The notes under the pieces: generated by a model
Told to the model about the DNA's origin: nothing
What the model saw: the letters and a program-made list of their open reading frames with translations, nothing else
The model's database searches: none
Made by a program: the position numbers and the translations under genes
Assembly: GCA_026393835.1 (NCBI GenBank)
Contig: JAPKZK010000129.1
Coordinates: 1-61,190 of the forward strand
From: Candidatus Aminicenantota bacterium
GTDB taxonomy: Bacteria; Acidobacteriota; Aminicenantia; UBA2199
DNA: 61,190 bases
Direction: 5' to 3'
Part shown: one piece after another, positions 1 through 9,700 of the stretch
How positions within the stretch are numbered: the first letter of the stretch is position 1
Layout: each line of letters starts with the position of its first letter

Positions 1-2
1 CG

Positions 3-308
3 CTTTACCTGGTTTATTCGGAAAAAGAGTTGAAAAAGGGCTATGCCGACCTGGTGTTGGAACCGTTCCTGGCGCAATACCCCGGGTTGAAGTATGCCTA
101 TCTTATCGAGCTTAAATACATCAAGCCCCAGGGTAAAAAGAGCGAATTAACCCCGGAAAATGTCAAAAAAATAAAAGAAGAAGCAGAAAATCAGCTCAAT
201 AAATACAGTTTGGATGAGAAATTCCGGAAAACCATCGGGCAAACCACCTTGAAAAAATTGGTGCTCATCTTCAGTGGAAGCCGGATGGTTCATCACAGCG
301 AAATTTAG
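3..308 (+). CDS. C-terminal part of a PD-(D/E)XK nuclease-domain protein (truncated by window edge)
   Basis: The reading frame is open from the first bases of the window, so the N-terminus lies outside it. The visible 101 residues contain GYADLVLEPF, then about 20 residues later YLIELKYIK. The D...ELK arrangement is the core of the PDDEXK_9 (DUF1703-like) nuclease domain. In that family the domain is the C-terminal part of AAA-ATPase proteins about 500-550 residues long. After the core comes a helical segment (NQLNKYSLDEKFRK) and a hydrophobic strand LVLIFSG, as expected. The ATPase half is inferred, not seen. The TTG at 30 is internal, not a start. The gene ends in TAG, followed by about 200 AT-rich bases and then the 41-bp repeat array. 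Confidence 0.75.
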   Translation, partial: LYLVYSEKELKKGYADLVLEPFLAQYPGLKYAYLIELKYIKPQGKKSELTPENVKKIKEEAENQLNKYSLDEKFRKTIGQTTLKKLVLIFSGSRMVHHSEI

Positions 309-505
309 TTGATAGACCTTCCGAAGGATGCCGCTTCCATTTTTACTTTTGTATTTTGCATTTTTCATTTATAATTTTTACACGTTCTTTGCCCGTTTTG
401 AATGGTCGGAGACAAAAATAATAAAAACCCCGCGACGCCCCTTGATTTCTGTTCAAAAATACCGTAAAATCCAAATTATGGAACTAATCGTAACGAATAC
501 AACAG

Positions 506-684
506 AAAATAGTAGTCCCATAAACATTTTTACAGAAAAAATCCTTTGGGACCAGGTCCCAGGGACAAAATTACATAAAAATACTATTGGGACCAGGTCC
601 CAACGATTTATTTGTGAAGAAAAATCAATGGGACCAGGTCCCAGAGGTATATTTACAGGAATATATCCATGGGACCGAAAATTT
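506..684. repeat. 41-bp periodic array of the palindrome TGGGACC-A-GGTCCCA
   Basis: A 15-bp perfect palindrome, TGGGACCAGGTCCCA, occurs at 547-561, 588-602 and 629-643, exactly 41 bp apart. The same phase continues outward as half-sites: AGTCCCA at 514-520 and TGGGACC at 670-676. The 26-bp spacers are AT-rich and loosely alike (TTTACAGAAAAAAT-type). As 41 is not a multiple of three the array is not coding, although two overlapping frames run through it. It sits directly upstream of the gene starting at 728, so it could be an operator array for that gene or a small tandem-repeat element. Confidence 0.85.
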
Positions 685-727
685 GTGGATAAATATTACC
701 AAAATGACAACAAATAGCAGGAAATCG

Positions 728-1435
728 ATGGAAAAAGAGCAAAAAAAGCCCAAAAAATGGAAAAAGGAAAGAAAAACGACGGTAACAACCACAGCCGGTG
801 AGTTATTAACCTTTAATCGGACCATAACACTTTCCCTGGGGGATGAAGTATTAAAAAAATATGCCGGGGAGTGTGGGTATACCCCAAAACGACTTCAGGC
901 AGCAAAAAAACTCTGGGAAAAAGCAGAAAAGGCTTACCATAATCAATTAAGTAAACAGGCCGAGCAAATAACAGCCACCAGTACGTATTACCAATTGAAA
1001 GAAAAAGCCAATGCCACGTATTTGCATATAATACAAACGTGCCGCCTGGCGTTTGCCAAAGAGCCGGCGGTCCAATTCCAGTTGGAACTCAAGGGGAAAC
1101 GGAAACATGATCATGGCGGGTGGACGATGCAGACGAAATATTTTTACGACACAATTTTATCGCTGCCCGGGGCTGTGGCCCAGTTAGCGAAATACAATAT
1201 CACCAGGGAAGACCTGGAGGCTGGAAACCGGGAATTAAAGGAAGCCATCGCCGCTTCGGCTCGAAAGTTAAATGCCATGGCTGAGGCGCAGATGGCCACT
1301 GATTCGAAGCGCAGGGTGTTTAAAGAATTGCGGGAATGGATGCGCGATTATCTGCGGATGATGCAGGTAGCATTAAAGCCCGATCCGCAGCTTAAGGAAA
1401 AATTAGGATTCATCGTCCCCATGACATTGGAATAA
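728..1435 (+). CDS. Conserved-looking protein of unknown function, Lys-rich N-terminus
   Basis: The product is 235 residues, largely helical and charged, with a very lysine-rich first 25 residues, then LTFNRTITLSLGDEVLKKYA and long amphipathic helices. I recognise no catalytic motif, signal peptide or membrane segment. The frame extends upstream through the 41-bp palindrome array, but that part is unlikely to be translated. The start at 728 is chosen for AGGA seven bases upstream; ATG 704 is an alternative without a ribosome site. The stop is TAA at 1433. The gene converges on the nucleotidyltransferase, leaving only seven bases between them. The helical DNA-binding-like character and the palindromes in front would fit an autoregulated nucleoid or repeat-binding protein, but that is speculation. 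Confidence 0.6.
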   Translation: MEKEQKKPKKWKKERKTTVTTTAGELLTFNRTITLSLGDEVLKKYAGECGYTPKRLQAAKKLWEKAEKAYHNQLSKQAEQITATSTYYQLKEKANATYLHIIQTCRLAFAKEPAVQFQLELKGKRKHDHGGWTMQTKYFYDTILSLPGAVAQLAKYNITREDLEAGNRELKEAIAASARKLNAMAEAQMATDSKRRVFKELREWMRDYLRMMQVALKPDPQLKEKLGFIVPMTLE

Positions 1436-1442
1436 GGGATAT

Positions 1443-1751
1443 TCAAAGAATCTGAACGCCGGTGCTAAGGATTTCGTGGGCAAATGGATTTGAATGGTCA
1501 AAATCGGTTTCATCGAAAGGGTGTGGTTCTATGCGGGTATCAAACTTCCGGCTTATCTTCATCAGTTCGACTTGCATCGTATAACCATTTAACAAATTAT
1601 TCATTACGACGGCCAGGTCGATATCACTATCGGCATTGAAGTTTCCCTTTACATAGGATCCGAATAGATAAGCTTTTCGGATTTCAAAGTCATGTCCTTT
1701 AAGAAAAGCGATATACTTTTTCACGTTTTCAAAAGCTTGGTTTTTATCCAT
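1443..1751 (-). CDS. MNT-type minimal nucleotidyltransferase (MntA-like)
   Basis: The 102-residue protein carries the pol-beta nucleotidyltransferase signature GSYVKGNFNADSDIDLAVV: GS, then the DxD metal-binding pair, at about residues 31-50. This is the size and layout of minimal nucleotidyltransferases. Their best-known role is as MntA antitoxins that AMPylate a HEPN ribonuclease toxin (HepT). No HEPN gene is visible on either side: downstream is the convergent 728-1435 gene, and upstream are about 250 bases without a convincing frame. It is therefore an orphan, or its partner is elsewhere. The start has GGA about 8 bases upstream. Family assignment is strong; the antitoxin role is inferred. 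Confidence 0.82.
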   Translation of the reverse strand: MDKNQAFENVKKYIAFLKGHDFEIRKAYLFGSYVKGNFNADSDIDLAVVMNNLLNGYTMQVELMKISRKFDTRIEPHPFDETDFDHSNPFAHEILSTGVQIL

Positions 1752-2007
1752 TTTCTAAATCCTTTTATTTTTTTAAGCCAGGTTTCCCCAAAGGTAAATC
1801 TTTGCCTAACCTGTACTTTTTTCTCTTAGTGGTTGTGTTTTTTTTCCTCCTCCGTCTTTTGTCTTAAATGTGCAACATGTTTTACAATGTCCCACGCACG
1901 CATTCTGATGCCGCGCATTCTTGGAACCCAGGACGGCTGTTTGCGTTACATGCTTTTATATCTTTTCTTTAACAATTGACAACTGCGTTTTTCATAAATA
2001 TCAATTT

Positions 2008-3081
2008 TTATCCTTGTCCAATTTCTGATATAGTGTGAACCAGCCCTACACTTATTCCGCGCATATCTACTCCTTCGAATATGGGTACATCTTCACGCAT
2101 GTATCTAAACAAAGCTAATTCACCAATTTCATTCGGATGTAATTCTCGGATGTAACGCAAAACAGTTTTAAGAAGGCGATATGCATTCTCATTTACGCCA
2201 ATATCAGCTTGGGAGGAGAAGATAAGTTCACCTATATTGAGTAGAGAAAGGTGATGTACCGTATCATTTACATTAAGGGCTATAAGTTGATTACCGAGAA
2301 CAGAGAAACCAGCATTATTAGGCAGAAAAGGCATAGGTAAACCCATTTTGTAATAGCGATGCATATATTTTTCCCACATGTAAAACCATTCATCGGGATC
2401 AGTGTCCGGGAATGGAAATGGGTATTGATTGCCAAAAGAGTTCGTACCATTAATTTGGCTTGTTGGTGGTTGCAGAAAAGTTAACTCATTAATGTTTACC
2501 CTTTTTTTCCCACCAAGGAATCGACCGAGTGAAGGTGCTGCAATAAAAACGAAGTCTCCAGGTTCCCTATAAAGCAAATAAGATCCCATGCATCCAGAAT
2601 TGTCGATTACGACATTCTTCTCCTTCTTAGGAAAAATACCTTTTACGCCTGTGAAAACAGGCCATGTAGAAAGAAAATGTAACTGTTCACTATCAATCGC
2701 CCAGGAAGCTTTCATCTTCTCCGTGTCTTTTTTAGCTTGAACAATTGTCATCTTCTGCAAGACTGGTTTCGACCTATATGTCATGGTAGATACAAGTATT
2801 AAGTCCGCCATCTCCTTTTTAGCAGTCTTACCATAATAATCAAATTGAACTTGAGACCTATTGCCATGGATAAACAAGGACTCCTGTTTGAATCTACTCC
2901 CGGGTGTTTTGTTCAGTGCAGCTATGGTGCCTTTCACTAAATCAATTTCATTTCCGTCATCTAAATAATTTTGTGAAAGTGATGCATTAATTGCAGAAGC
3001 TACCTTTTTTTGTTCCTCGATGAATATTGGTTCGCGAGAATCCTTCTGAAATTCAAAAATTGCTTCGAAAAGCTTACTCAT
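2008..3081 (-). CDS. Putative PD-(D/E)XK-fold protein, unknown role
   Basis: A 357-residue soluble protein. Residues about 75-120 read FDYYGKTAKKEMADLILVS, then KMTIVQAKKDTEK. This D...Q-A-K-K pattern resembles a restriction-endonuclease-like core with Q in place of the usual E. The rest (YLLYREPGDFVFIAAPSLG, a FLPNNAGFSVLGNQ segment, an RYIRELHPNEIG helix near the end) matches no family I know. A clear GGAGG-type ribosome site precedes the ATG. The gene stands alone, is more AT-rich than the flagellar genes, and lies in an accessory region, consistent with acquired defence or mobile-element content. A nuclease function is an inference from one motif. Confidence 0.55.
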   Translation of the reverse strand: MSKLFEAIFEFQKDSREPIFIEEQKKVASAINASLSQNYLDDGNEIDLVKGTIAALNKTPGSRFKQESLFIHGNRSQVQFDYYGKTAKKEMADLILVSTMTYRSKPVLQKMTIVQAKKDTEKMKASWAIDSEQLHFLSTWPVFTGVKGIFPKKEKNVVIDNSGCMGSYLLYREPGDFVFIAAPSLGRFLGGKKRVNINELTFLQPPTSQINGTNSFGNQYPFPFPDTDPDEWFYMWEKYMHRYYKMGLPMPFLPNNAGFSVLGNQLIALNVNDTVHHLSLLNIGELIFSSQADIGVNENAYRLLKTVLRYIRELHPNEIGELALFRYMREDVPIFEGVDMRGISVGLVHTISEIGQG

Positions 3082-3832
3082 ATTTTACCTCCATAATTAT
3101 TTATAGATTAGATTTTTTTGTGTATGCTCTTTCTCCTTTCCGCCAGGGATGGTGGTTTTTACGTGCGACCAGCTATTGCAAAGAATTATTCACTATCACT
3201 ACCTTGGAGTGATATTTTCGTTTTATCAGTATCGGCAAAAGCAAATGGCAACCACCCTGAAGGAATGGTATATCTCCTTCTTTTAATTCATCGTTCAATC
3301 TCATCCAACGGCCTCCTAGCTGCTGTTGTGACCGAGTATTTCATGAATATGGCAAAACAGCTTTCATGCAAGCTCCCGCCCATAAGGCGTTTAATCCACC
3401 ACAAACCCGGCCCAAAAACAGGTGATAAGCTGATATTAAAATCCATTTTATCTACGTAGAAATCTTAATGAAAAGTGATAGAAAAGTCAAGCAAAAAACT
3501 GAGGGAGACACAAATTTTGTCCATCAATGGCTTTTAAGAGGAATTACCTTGGATCTCCGCGCCGAAAAGCTGAAATTATGCGCACGGTAGAGTTTCCCAA
3601 TTTACCCGTGTTTGTCCGTGGCCTTGTTTTTATTTTTCTGCGGAACCCAATGCTGCGTTTGCCTTAATGGAGATTAATTGTTAGTGATATTTTTGCATAT
3701 CTCTTGTTTTTTCATTAAAGGGTAAAACGATGAAATGCGATAGTCGGTATTGACTTTTCAAGCCCAATCTGATATCAATTAATTCTGAGATCGTAAACCG
3801 AGAAATAAAATTGATATAGCCAGGAGTTTTGC
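3082..3832. other. Intergenic, no convincing gene
   Basis: About 750 bases between a divergent pair. A 113-codon frame (3118-3459, plus) has no ribosome site and no family resemblance, so I do not accept it. The stretch near 3608 (TTTGTCCGTGG) belongs to the dispersed GTCCGTG motif family, and 3676 (TTAATTGTTAGTG) is akin to the ATTGTTAATT family also seen near 36650, 43830 and 44990. Confidence 0.5.
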
Positions 3833-4984
3833 ATGGATGATATTTTAGCTCTTATTAGCAAAGGTGAATCTGAGACCCTTGAATTCAAAAAATCCACTGC
3901 TTCTCTGAGGGAAGCCATTGAAACCGTCTGTTCATTTGCCAACCATAAAGGTGGATGCCTTATTTTCGGCGTCGACGACAATGGCATCGTCATCGGCCAA
4001 CAGGTGTCGGATGATACTCTGAAGAATATCGCCAATTCGATTAAATTGAATACCGAACCTAAATTGTATCCACGGGTTGAAGAAATCCAGTTAAAAGGGA
4101 AATCCTGTATCATTGTCACTGTAGAGGAAAGCCCGTTAAAACCACATTCGGCTTATGGGCGCGCCTTTACCCGGATGGGCACAACTACCCAAAGATTGGA
4201 TCGCGACCAGTATGAATACCTGCTCCTGCAGAGGTATAATGGGTACGGGTTCGATCATCAAATCCAGAAAGACGCCGCCCTGGAGGACATCGATGAGCCC
4301 GCGGTGTTCGATTTCCTGGAACGGGCCAATTCTCTCAGGAATTTAAACGAAAATACCTTCTTACCGGTAGAATCAGTACTGGAAAAACTCGAATTGATGC
4401 GAAAAGGAGAATTAACAAAAGCCGCTCTCCTGCTTTTTGGTAAAAATCCCGGCAAATTCTTCGCCAATCATTATGAAATCAAGTGCGGACATTTCCCTTC
4501 GGATAATGGCTATGATGAGCTGATAAACGATAAAGAATACAGCCGGAATATCATTGAAAATTTTAATTTTTCCTATGGTTTTTTAACGGATATATTGAAG
4601 AAATCCACGGCCAAAAAAGGGGTTCACCAAAACGAGGTTTGGGAGTTCCCGATGGACGTGATCCGGGAATCATTGGTCAATATGATCGTGCACCGCGATT
4701 ATCGCCAGGATATTAAAAGTACTGTCGAGGTTAGACCTTCGTTCATCCGCTTTTATAATCCGGGCCATCTATTCGCGCCGACTATCACCGTCGAACGATT
4801 GAAAACGATTCATTCTTCCAGGCCGGGGAATAAGTTGATCGCAAAAATTTTCTACCTGATGGGATTATTCGAAAATTGGGGCGGCGGGACGCTGAAAATC
4901 ATTACCGAAACGGTGAAGGCGGGTAAAACGTCGCCGGAATTCTTTTATGAAGACGGGATGCTCCGGTTAGAATTATATCGATAA
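3833..4984 (+). CDS. AlbA_2 (Schlafen-like) ATP-binding protein with C-terminal HATPase-like domain
   Basis: 383 residues. The N-terminal AlbA_2/divergent AAA_4 domain shows ESETLEFKKS at residues 12-21, then CSFANHKGGCLIFGVDDNG and the PLKPHSAYGRAFTRMG turn. The second half is the HATPase_c_4-like region of RecG-like transcriptional regulators, with VIRESLVNMIVHRDY, the IRFYNPG strand and NWGGGT near the end. Relatives usually continue into a repetitive linker and a winged helix. Here the frame stops with TAA at 4982, and those parts appear detached at 5087-5320. The start ATG has AGGAG close upstream. Such proteins are ATP-binding regulators of uncertain role; some belong to phage-defence or mobile contexts. 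Confidence 0.85.
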   Translation: MDDILALISKGESETLEFKKSTASLREAIETVCSFANHKGGCLIFGVDDNGIVIGQQVSDDTLKNIANSIKLNTEPKLYPRVEEIQLKGKSCIIVTVEESPLKPHSAYGRAFTRMGTTTQRLDRDQYEYLLLQRYNGYGFDHQIQKDAALEDIDEPAVFDFLERANSLRNLNENTFLPVESVLEKLELMRKGELTKAALLLFGKNPGKFFANHYEIKCGHFPSDNGYDELINDKEYSRNIIENFNFSYGFLTDILKKSTAKKGVHQNEVWEFPMDVIRESLVNMIVHRDYRQDIKSTVEVRPSFIRFYNPGHLFAPTITVERLKTIHSSRPGNKLIAKIFYLMGLFENWGGGTLKIITETVKAGKTSPEFFYEDGMLRLELYR

Positions 4985-5086
4985 TGATTACGCGCCAGGC
5001 AAAAACTCCCTTTTTCGGGGCAAAGACATTTTTGTTTGCCCTTATTTTTTCCCCACGCACTTACCGGTTGAAATTTACCGCTGCCG

Positions 5087-5320
5087 ATGATTTCGGAAAT
5101 TGCCGGCGGCGTCAATGTCATCATTAACGCAAACCGGGACACTATAAAAGACACGTTAAAAGACACCATAAAAGACAGGATAAAAGACACGTTAATTAAC
5201 GGGGAAAAAGAAGCCATCATCATGCAGAAAATAAGAGAAAAACCCGCCGTCACTGCCGAAGAGCTGTCAAAAATTTTGAATATTAATATACGCAATACCA
5301 GGAAATACCTGTCCCAGTAA
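5087..5320 (+). pseudogene. Detached linker plus winged-helix tail of an AlbA_2-type protein
   Basis: The frame encodes a tetrapeptide-repeat linker (DTIKDTLKDTIKDRIKD, about 12-bp period in DNA) followed by EKEAIIMQKIREKPAVTAEELSK-type winged-helix sequence ending in NTRKYLSQ. In RecG-like AlbA_2 proteins such a linker and helix-turn-helix follow the HATPase-like domain directly; the homologous arrangement, with a TPPVTPPV linker, is present at 36734-37783. Here it is separated from the 3833-4984 frame by stops and a frame change over about 100 bases. No ribosome site is visible. I read it as the decayed 3' end of the upstream gene. Its last 54 bases overlap the convergent SfsA gene. Confidence 0.55.
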
Positions 5321-6520
5321 AAGGAGCAAGGCAGGATTATGCGCATGGGCAGCAGGAGAACCGGCTATTGGCAAGTGATATAATTCCCGGTTTCCCGCCC
5401 TGTATGTAAGCAGTAAATCAAGAAAAGCCCTGGTACGGTAAGGCCTTTCCCGGAAATAAAAAAAATGTGAATCCATTTCCGAATCCGATGACCCGAATCC
5501 CGGGACAAATTCAGCGCATATTTCCATCATCCCCCGCGCCAACCCCACCTCGATACGATCCGGACGGCGAATGAGATAAACCTTTTCCACTTTCATACAT
5601 TGGGGCGAAATATAATCCATGTGCCAGCGGATTTTTTTGGTTTGCCTGAGATGCCGTTTAATGCGTTTTTCCAACCCATGCAGCGCCGATCCTACATACA
5701 CATAATACCCTTTTTTAAATTCCCTTTCACCCAGGGACCCGATGATCTTCTTGAAAGGTATCTCATTGTAAAAAACCAGTATATAACTTCCTTTATCGGC
5801 GAAAAGGCGCCGGGATGTTTCAAAATCGATGGGAACTTCTTTCACGTATGATAGATCAAATGTGACAGGGTCCGTCATATTCACGCAAAAGGCCATGAAA
5901 TGAACCCGTTTCGCTTTGCAGAAGGCTTCGCAGTAGTCCCTGTCCGTATGCCCGTTGGGCATGAAGACGCGGGCGTTTTTATGACCGATCAGGTAGAGGG
6001 TATACGTATCGTAACCTTGCGACGCCAATAATTCCAGGTCTTGCAGGTGTCGTTTCCCCCGCTCGGTGGGCGCATCCGGGAACATGGCCGCGCCGTTGTG
6101 ACAAAGAGAGCACGATTTGACCTCCAACAGGGCCGGTTTTTTGCCTTCCCGTTCCAGGAGGAAATCGAATTTCGAACGGTTCACCGTCACCTCCCTGCGG
6201 ATCCGTTGGGCGTCGTTGAAAGCTTCGATGCCGTGGTTTTTCAGTATCAATTCCACCAGGTAGTTGGTTTTGATGGTATCCAGCAGGATATAGGAACCCT
6301 GGTAAAAGGTGGATACCACGTGGTAGAAATATTTACCGTTGTTTCCCGGGGTAATAAAAAACGGGTGGCCGGGGGTCAGGAATTCTTCCATTCGGCCCGG
6401 GTTGGCAATGTAGGCGAATATGGTTTGACCATCGGCTTTTTTCAGTTGCATGACGAAGCGGTTCTCCCTTTCCACGAAGAATGCTTCTTCAAAATTGGCA
6501 TAGAGTTTTATCAATTCCAT
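5267..6520 (-). CDS. sfsA: SfsA nuclease fused to a GIY-YIG (DUF123) domain
   Basis: 417 residues. Residues 1-235 are SfsA: IANPGRMEEFLTPG near 38-51, KFDFLLEREGKKPALLEVKS with the ExK nuclease core, then GAAMFPDAPTERGKRHL, the most conserved SfsA stretch. Stand-alone SfsA is about 230-240 residues. Residues 245-375 form a second nuclease fold: GSYILVFYNE, then KKGYYVYVGSALHGLEKRI and RWHMDYI, the DUF123/GIY-YIG pattern. The last 40 residues run into the convergent gene and may be extra. A TATAAT lies about 9 bases before the ATG with no ribosome site, so the mRNA may be leaderless. SfsA proteins bind and cleave nucleic acid; the biological role of the fusion is unknown. Confidence 0.9.
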   Translation of the reverse strand: MELIKLYANFEEAFFVERENRFVMQLKKADGQTIFAYIANPGRMEEFLTPGHPFFITPGNNGKYFYHVVSTFYQGSYILLDTIKTNYLVELILKNHGIEAFNDAQRIRREVTVNRSKFDFLLEREGKKPALLEVKSCSLCHNGAAMFPDAPTERGKRHLQDLELLASQGYDTYTLYLIGHKNARVFMPNGHTDRDYCEAFCKAKRVHFMAFCVNMTDPVTFDLSYVKEVPIDFETSRRLFADKGSYILVFYNEIPFKKIIGSLGEREFKKGYYVYVGSALHGLEKRIKRHLRQTKKIRWHMDYISPQCMKVEKVYLIRRPDRIEVGLARGMMEICAEFVPGFGSSDSEMDSHFFYFRERPYRTRAFLDLLLTYRAGNRELYHLPIAGSPAAHAHNPALLLLLGQVFPGIAYINIQNF

Positions 6521-6571
6521 AGGTTATATTATACCATTCAAAAGACAATAATTTCCATAAATGGTGCGACT

Positions 6572-6772
6572 TTAACGGCCGGGTCGAAAATCAAGAAGGA
6601 TATGGTAAATGAAAATCGATCGCTCTATACCTTTCCTGGCATGTATACTAATCCATTCATCCGGTAAATCATTAATTATTTCTGCTTTCTCACGGAGAGA
6701 TGTTAAATTTAAATCGGATTTCTTTTGCTGGATTTTTTTCTGGATCTCAGTTAGCCAGTAGATAATCGTCAT
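6572..6772 (-). CDS. Small ORF overlapping the 3' end of the methyltransferase gene
   Basis: 66 codons, starting 26 bases inside the end of the Eco57I-like gene in another frame, so it would be translationally coupled. The product is charged and helical (EIQKKIQQKKSDLNLTSLRE, then ISIHARKGIERSIFI). I recognise no family. The overlap and placement suggest a small accessory gene of the restriction-modification unit, but it may be chance. Confidence 0.35.
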   Translation of the reverse strand: MTIIYWLTEIQKKIQQKKSDLNLTSLREKAEIINDLPDEWISIHARKGIERSIFIYHILLDFRPGR

Positions 6773-9700
6773 GGTGCGGTATCAGTGCTCCGATAATGTC
6801 ATTTCCGTCCATCCTGGCCTGTGTCCTGGTCCAGTCAATTATTCGCGGGGGCTTATAAAGATGTATCCGCGGTCCGTCAAATAGGCGAAGGCCGCGGCGA
6901 ATATATACCCACTGGCTCACCTGCCAACGAAGGTTATCCGCCACTTCGGCCAATAACTTCGCCATGGTATTATTTCCTTTTTCTACGATGGGTTCGGCAA
7001 TGGGAATAGGAACGCCTTTTTCAATGACTTCGACGATACACTCGATGAGATCATCCGAATGAATAACTTTAACCGTTATGAAAGCCTGCCCCGATAAGAA
7101 ATCCTCCAGATCATATTTGAGTTCACGGGCGTAATCTTCCAATTGTTCGGCAGTCGGTTTTCTTACCGGTATGTTCCTCTGCGATGGCGTATCAAGGGGA
7201 AGGCGGAACTGAAAAAATTCATCCACTACCTGCCGCATATGGCGGGGGATTCCCAACATCGAAAATATATTGTCATCTATTTTTCCCTGCAATTCTTTTC
7301 TTATTCGGATTATCTCACGCTCAATGATTTCCTTTTCGCCGGGGGTCAGGTTGGCAGGTAAATTGGATTCGTCCCGGTCACGATTAGAAGATAAAAGATG
7401 AGCCGGTAACCTATTTTTTTGCAAGGTTGAAATTAATTTAGTAATCTCCTCTTTTTCGATTTCTACAACTTCTTCCTGGAGGCGGGCGAGTTTATCTACC
7501 TGTTCGGGTGTAAACTCAGGAACCGGGAGTTCCCTTACATCGTTAATGGTGACTTTTTTCGCATGCCGAAAAACTCCCCATTCCGGGGTATGAAAAAATA
7601 GTATATATGCCACAAGGCTTGAGTTCAGGTAAATGGAAAGGGCTTTCAGGCTGCGAGTATTTTCATTATTATTTACAGGCGCCGATATCCCTATCTGCCT
7701 GGGAGGGATGACAAAGTCTTGATCGCTGTAAATAATGAAACTCATCCAGCTTGACGACAGGATAATGTGGGGCGCGACGGTAAGCTTAAGACCAGTTTCC
7801 TCTCCCCGACGGATATAGCATCGTTCTTCCGGTATCGGGGATAAGGCGTCTGAAGGAATCGAATACCGGGATAGCGATTTTCGCATCGAGTCAGTGTCGA
7901 ATTGTTTTTTCCCTATCAGCATTTCAAGGGGTTTTAATTCATCTTCCTTAAAACGCAATTCAGGCCCCTGGAAAAAAAAGTACTTATTGTCTTTACATAA
8001 TTTCATTAACGTTTTTGGAAATGTATATTTAATGCTTTCGATAATCCGTTTATCAATATGATTGCCCCAAAGCGCCAATTTCCAGTAAAGAGTTTCCCCT
8101 TTCTCTGCCTCGTAAGGGGATAATGTCTTGATTTCATTCTCATTTATCGTGATGACCCAGTGTTTATCCCCGGTATCGATTAATTGATTTACCTCAAAGG
8201 GGCTGTAATGTATAATATCCTTTTTTTCTCTTCCTTGCGGGGCGTGTCGATAAATAAGAACTGCCGGCGGCAGCGTCGGTTTGTTCTTTTTCTCTTTCGT
8301 TTCCCGTTTACCCCAGATGGTTTCTCTTAAATTGGCGTAGTTGGTTACTTTGAGTATCTCATGCTCAGAAAAAAAACGTTGGCGATAAAGGTGGGCTTTT
8401 ATATTAAACAGGCTGGTGGCCGGTAAAATAAGTCCGGCAATCGCATTATCTCTAAATAATTTGGTGACAAGCCAACTAAATGCTTCCGCTGCCTGGTAGT
8501 CCCCGACGGGATATTTTTTTTTATGTGAAGGGGTGTTCATCCATGCATAGGCCAGCGCATTTTCCTTTTTCTTATCCTCCTTTTTCAGCATGACCCAGGG
8601 AGGGTTGCCGATTATCCAGTCGAAGGTAAGGTCCTTTGCCCAGAAATTCGCATTGCTTTCTTTACTTTCGAAATCGAAGAAATCACTTTCGAAAATCTGC
8701 CGATTGTGCAGGGCAGGGAAGCGAAAATCCAGGTTCTGCAAATCCCGGGGTTCCAGGTAATGAAGGAGAGTCAAAATCAGGCTGAATTCAGCGACATAAC
8801 AAGCGTCCGGTTCCCGTTCGACGCCGTAAATACTTTCTTCCAGGAGGTCCAGCAGCTCCTGCGCGTTTAATTTTCGGCCGAGCTGATGGATTTCTTTTTC
8901 GATCAGCAGGCGGAATATGAGCACTAAAAAAATACCGGAGCCGCAAGCAGGGTCTAAAATTTTCAATCCGTGTTCAAGGGGCTTTACCGATTCCATTTCA
9001 GCAATCAAGTAATCGGCCAGGGCTTCGGGAGTATAAACCGCCCCCTTATTTTTTCGATCGGATATAAATTGTTCATAAATCGACGAAAGGGTTTCGACCG
9101 GGATATATTCGAAATCATAAGCTTTGAAAGGGAGATGTAGTTGCAAAACAATTTCAGGGGTTGATTCCTTATTGACTATTTCCGCGCCGCTAAAAATGGC
9201 CGCCACCCATTGCACGTGTTTATCGGTCAACGTTTCTTCCGCTTTGAAATTTATGGGAAAAATTTTTCCGTTAAACCGTTTCTCCAGGACATTGATGAGT
9301 TTTTCCAGTTCCTTAACCGAGGCATTTAATGAAAACACACCATCCGGGTGAATGTGGTTTTGCAGCATCCATTCGTTTTTAAGGATGCCCCTGTCCCGCA
9401 GGTATCTTAAGTAAATATACTTTCCGATTAACGTATTGGCCAGCTCATCTTTTAGTCCGCCTTGACGGGTAAGCGCTTCACCCAGTTGGTCGATATTTTT
9501 TAACAGGCAACTATCCACGCGTTGACTTAAATCCAGTTTCTTTGCATATTGAGATTTCCACACCAGCCCTGTATCAATGGCGGTTGCATTCAGATCTTTC
9601 AATAAACGATTCAATTCTTCCAGGTTTTTAATTTCATCCAGCACTCCTTCGTCTTCGTTTTCTTCCGAATAATTAAACCCGGTATATACCCGGACCTGGT

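Noticed and set aside
506..684. 41-bp palindrome array as a mini-CRISPR
   Set aside because: Spacers are AT-rich and similar to one another, the repeat is only 15 bp, and there are no cas genes.
328..717. 129-codon ORF through the 41-bp array
   Set aside because: The 41-bp repeat is not a multiple of three and the frame has no family resemblance or ribosome site.
1752..1860. Short minus-strand frame overlapping the start of the MNT gene (VRQRFTFGETWLKKIKGF)
   Set aside because: Only about 31 codons, no start codon after the preceding stop, no family I can name.
3118..3459. 113-codon ORF between two divergent genes
   Set aside because: No ribosome site, no recognisable motif, unusual composition.
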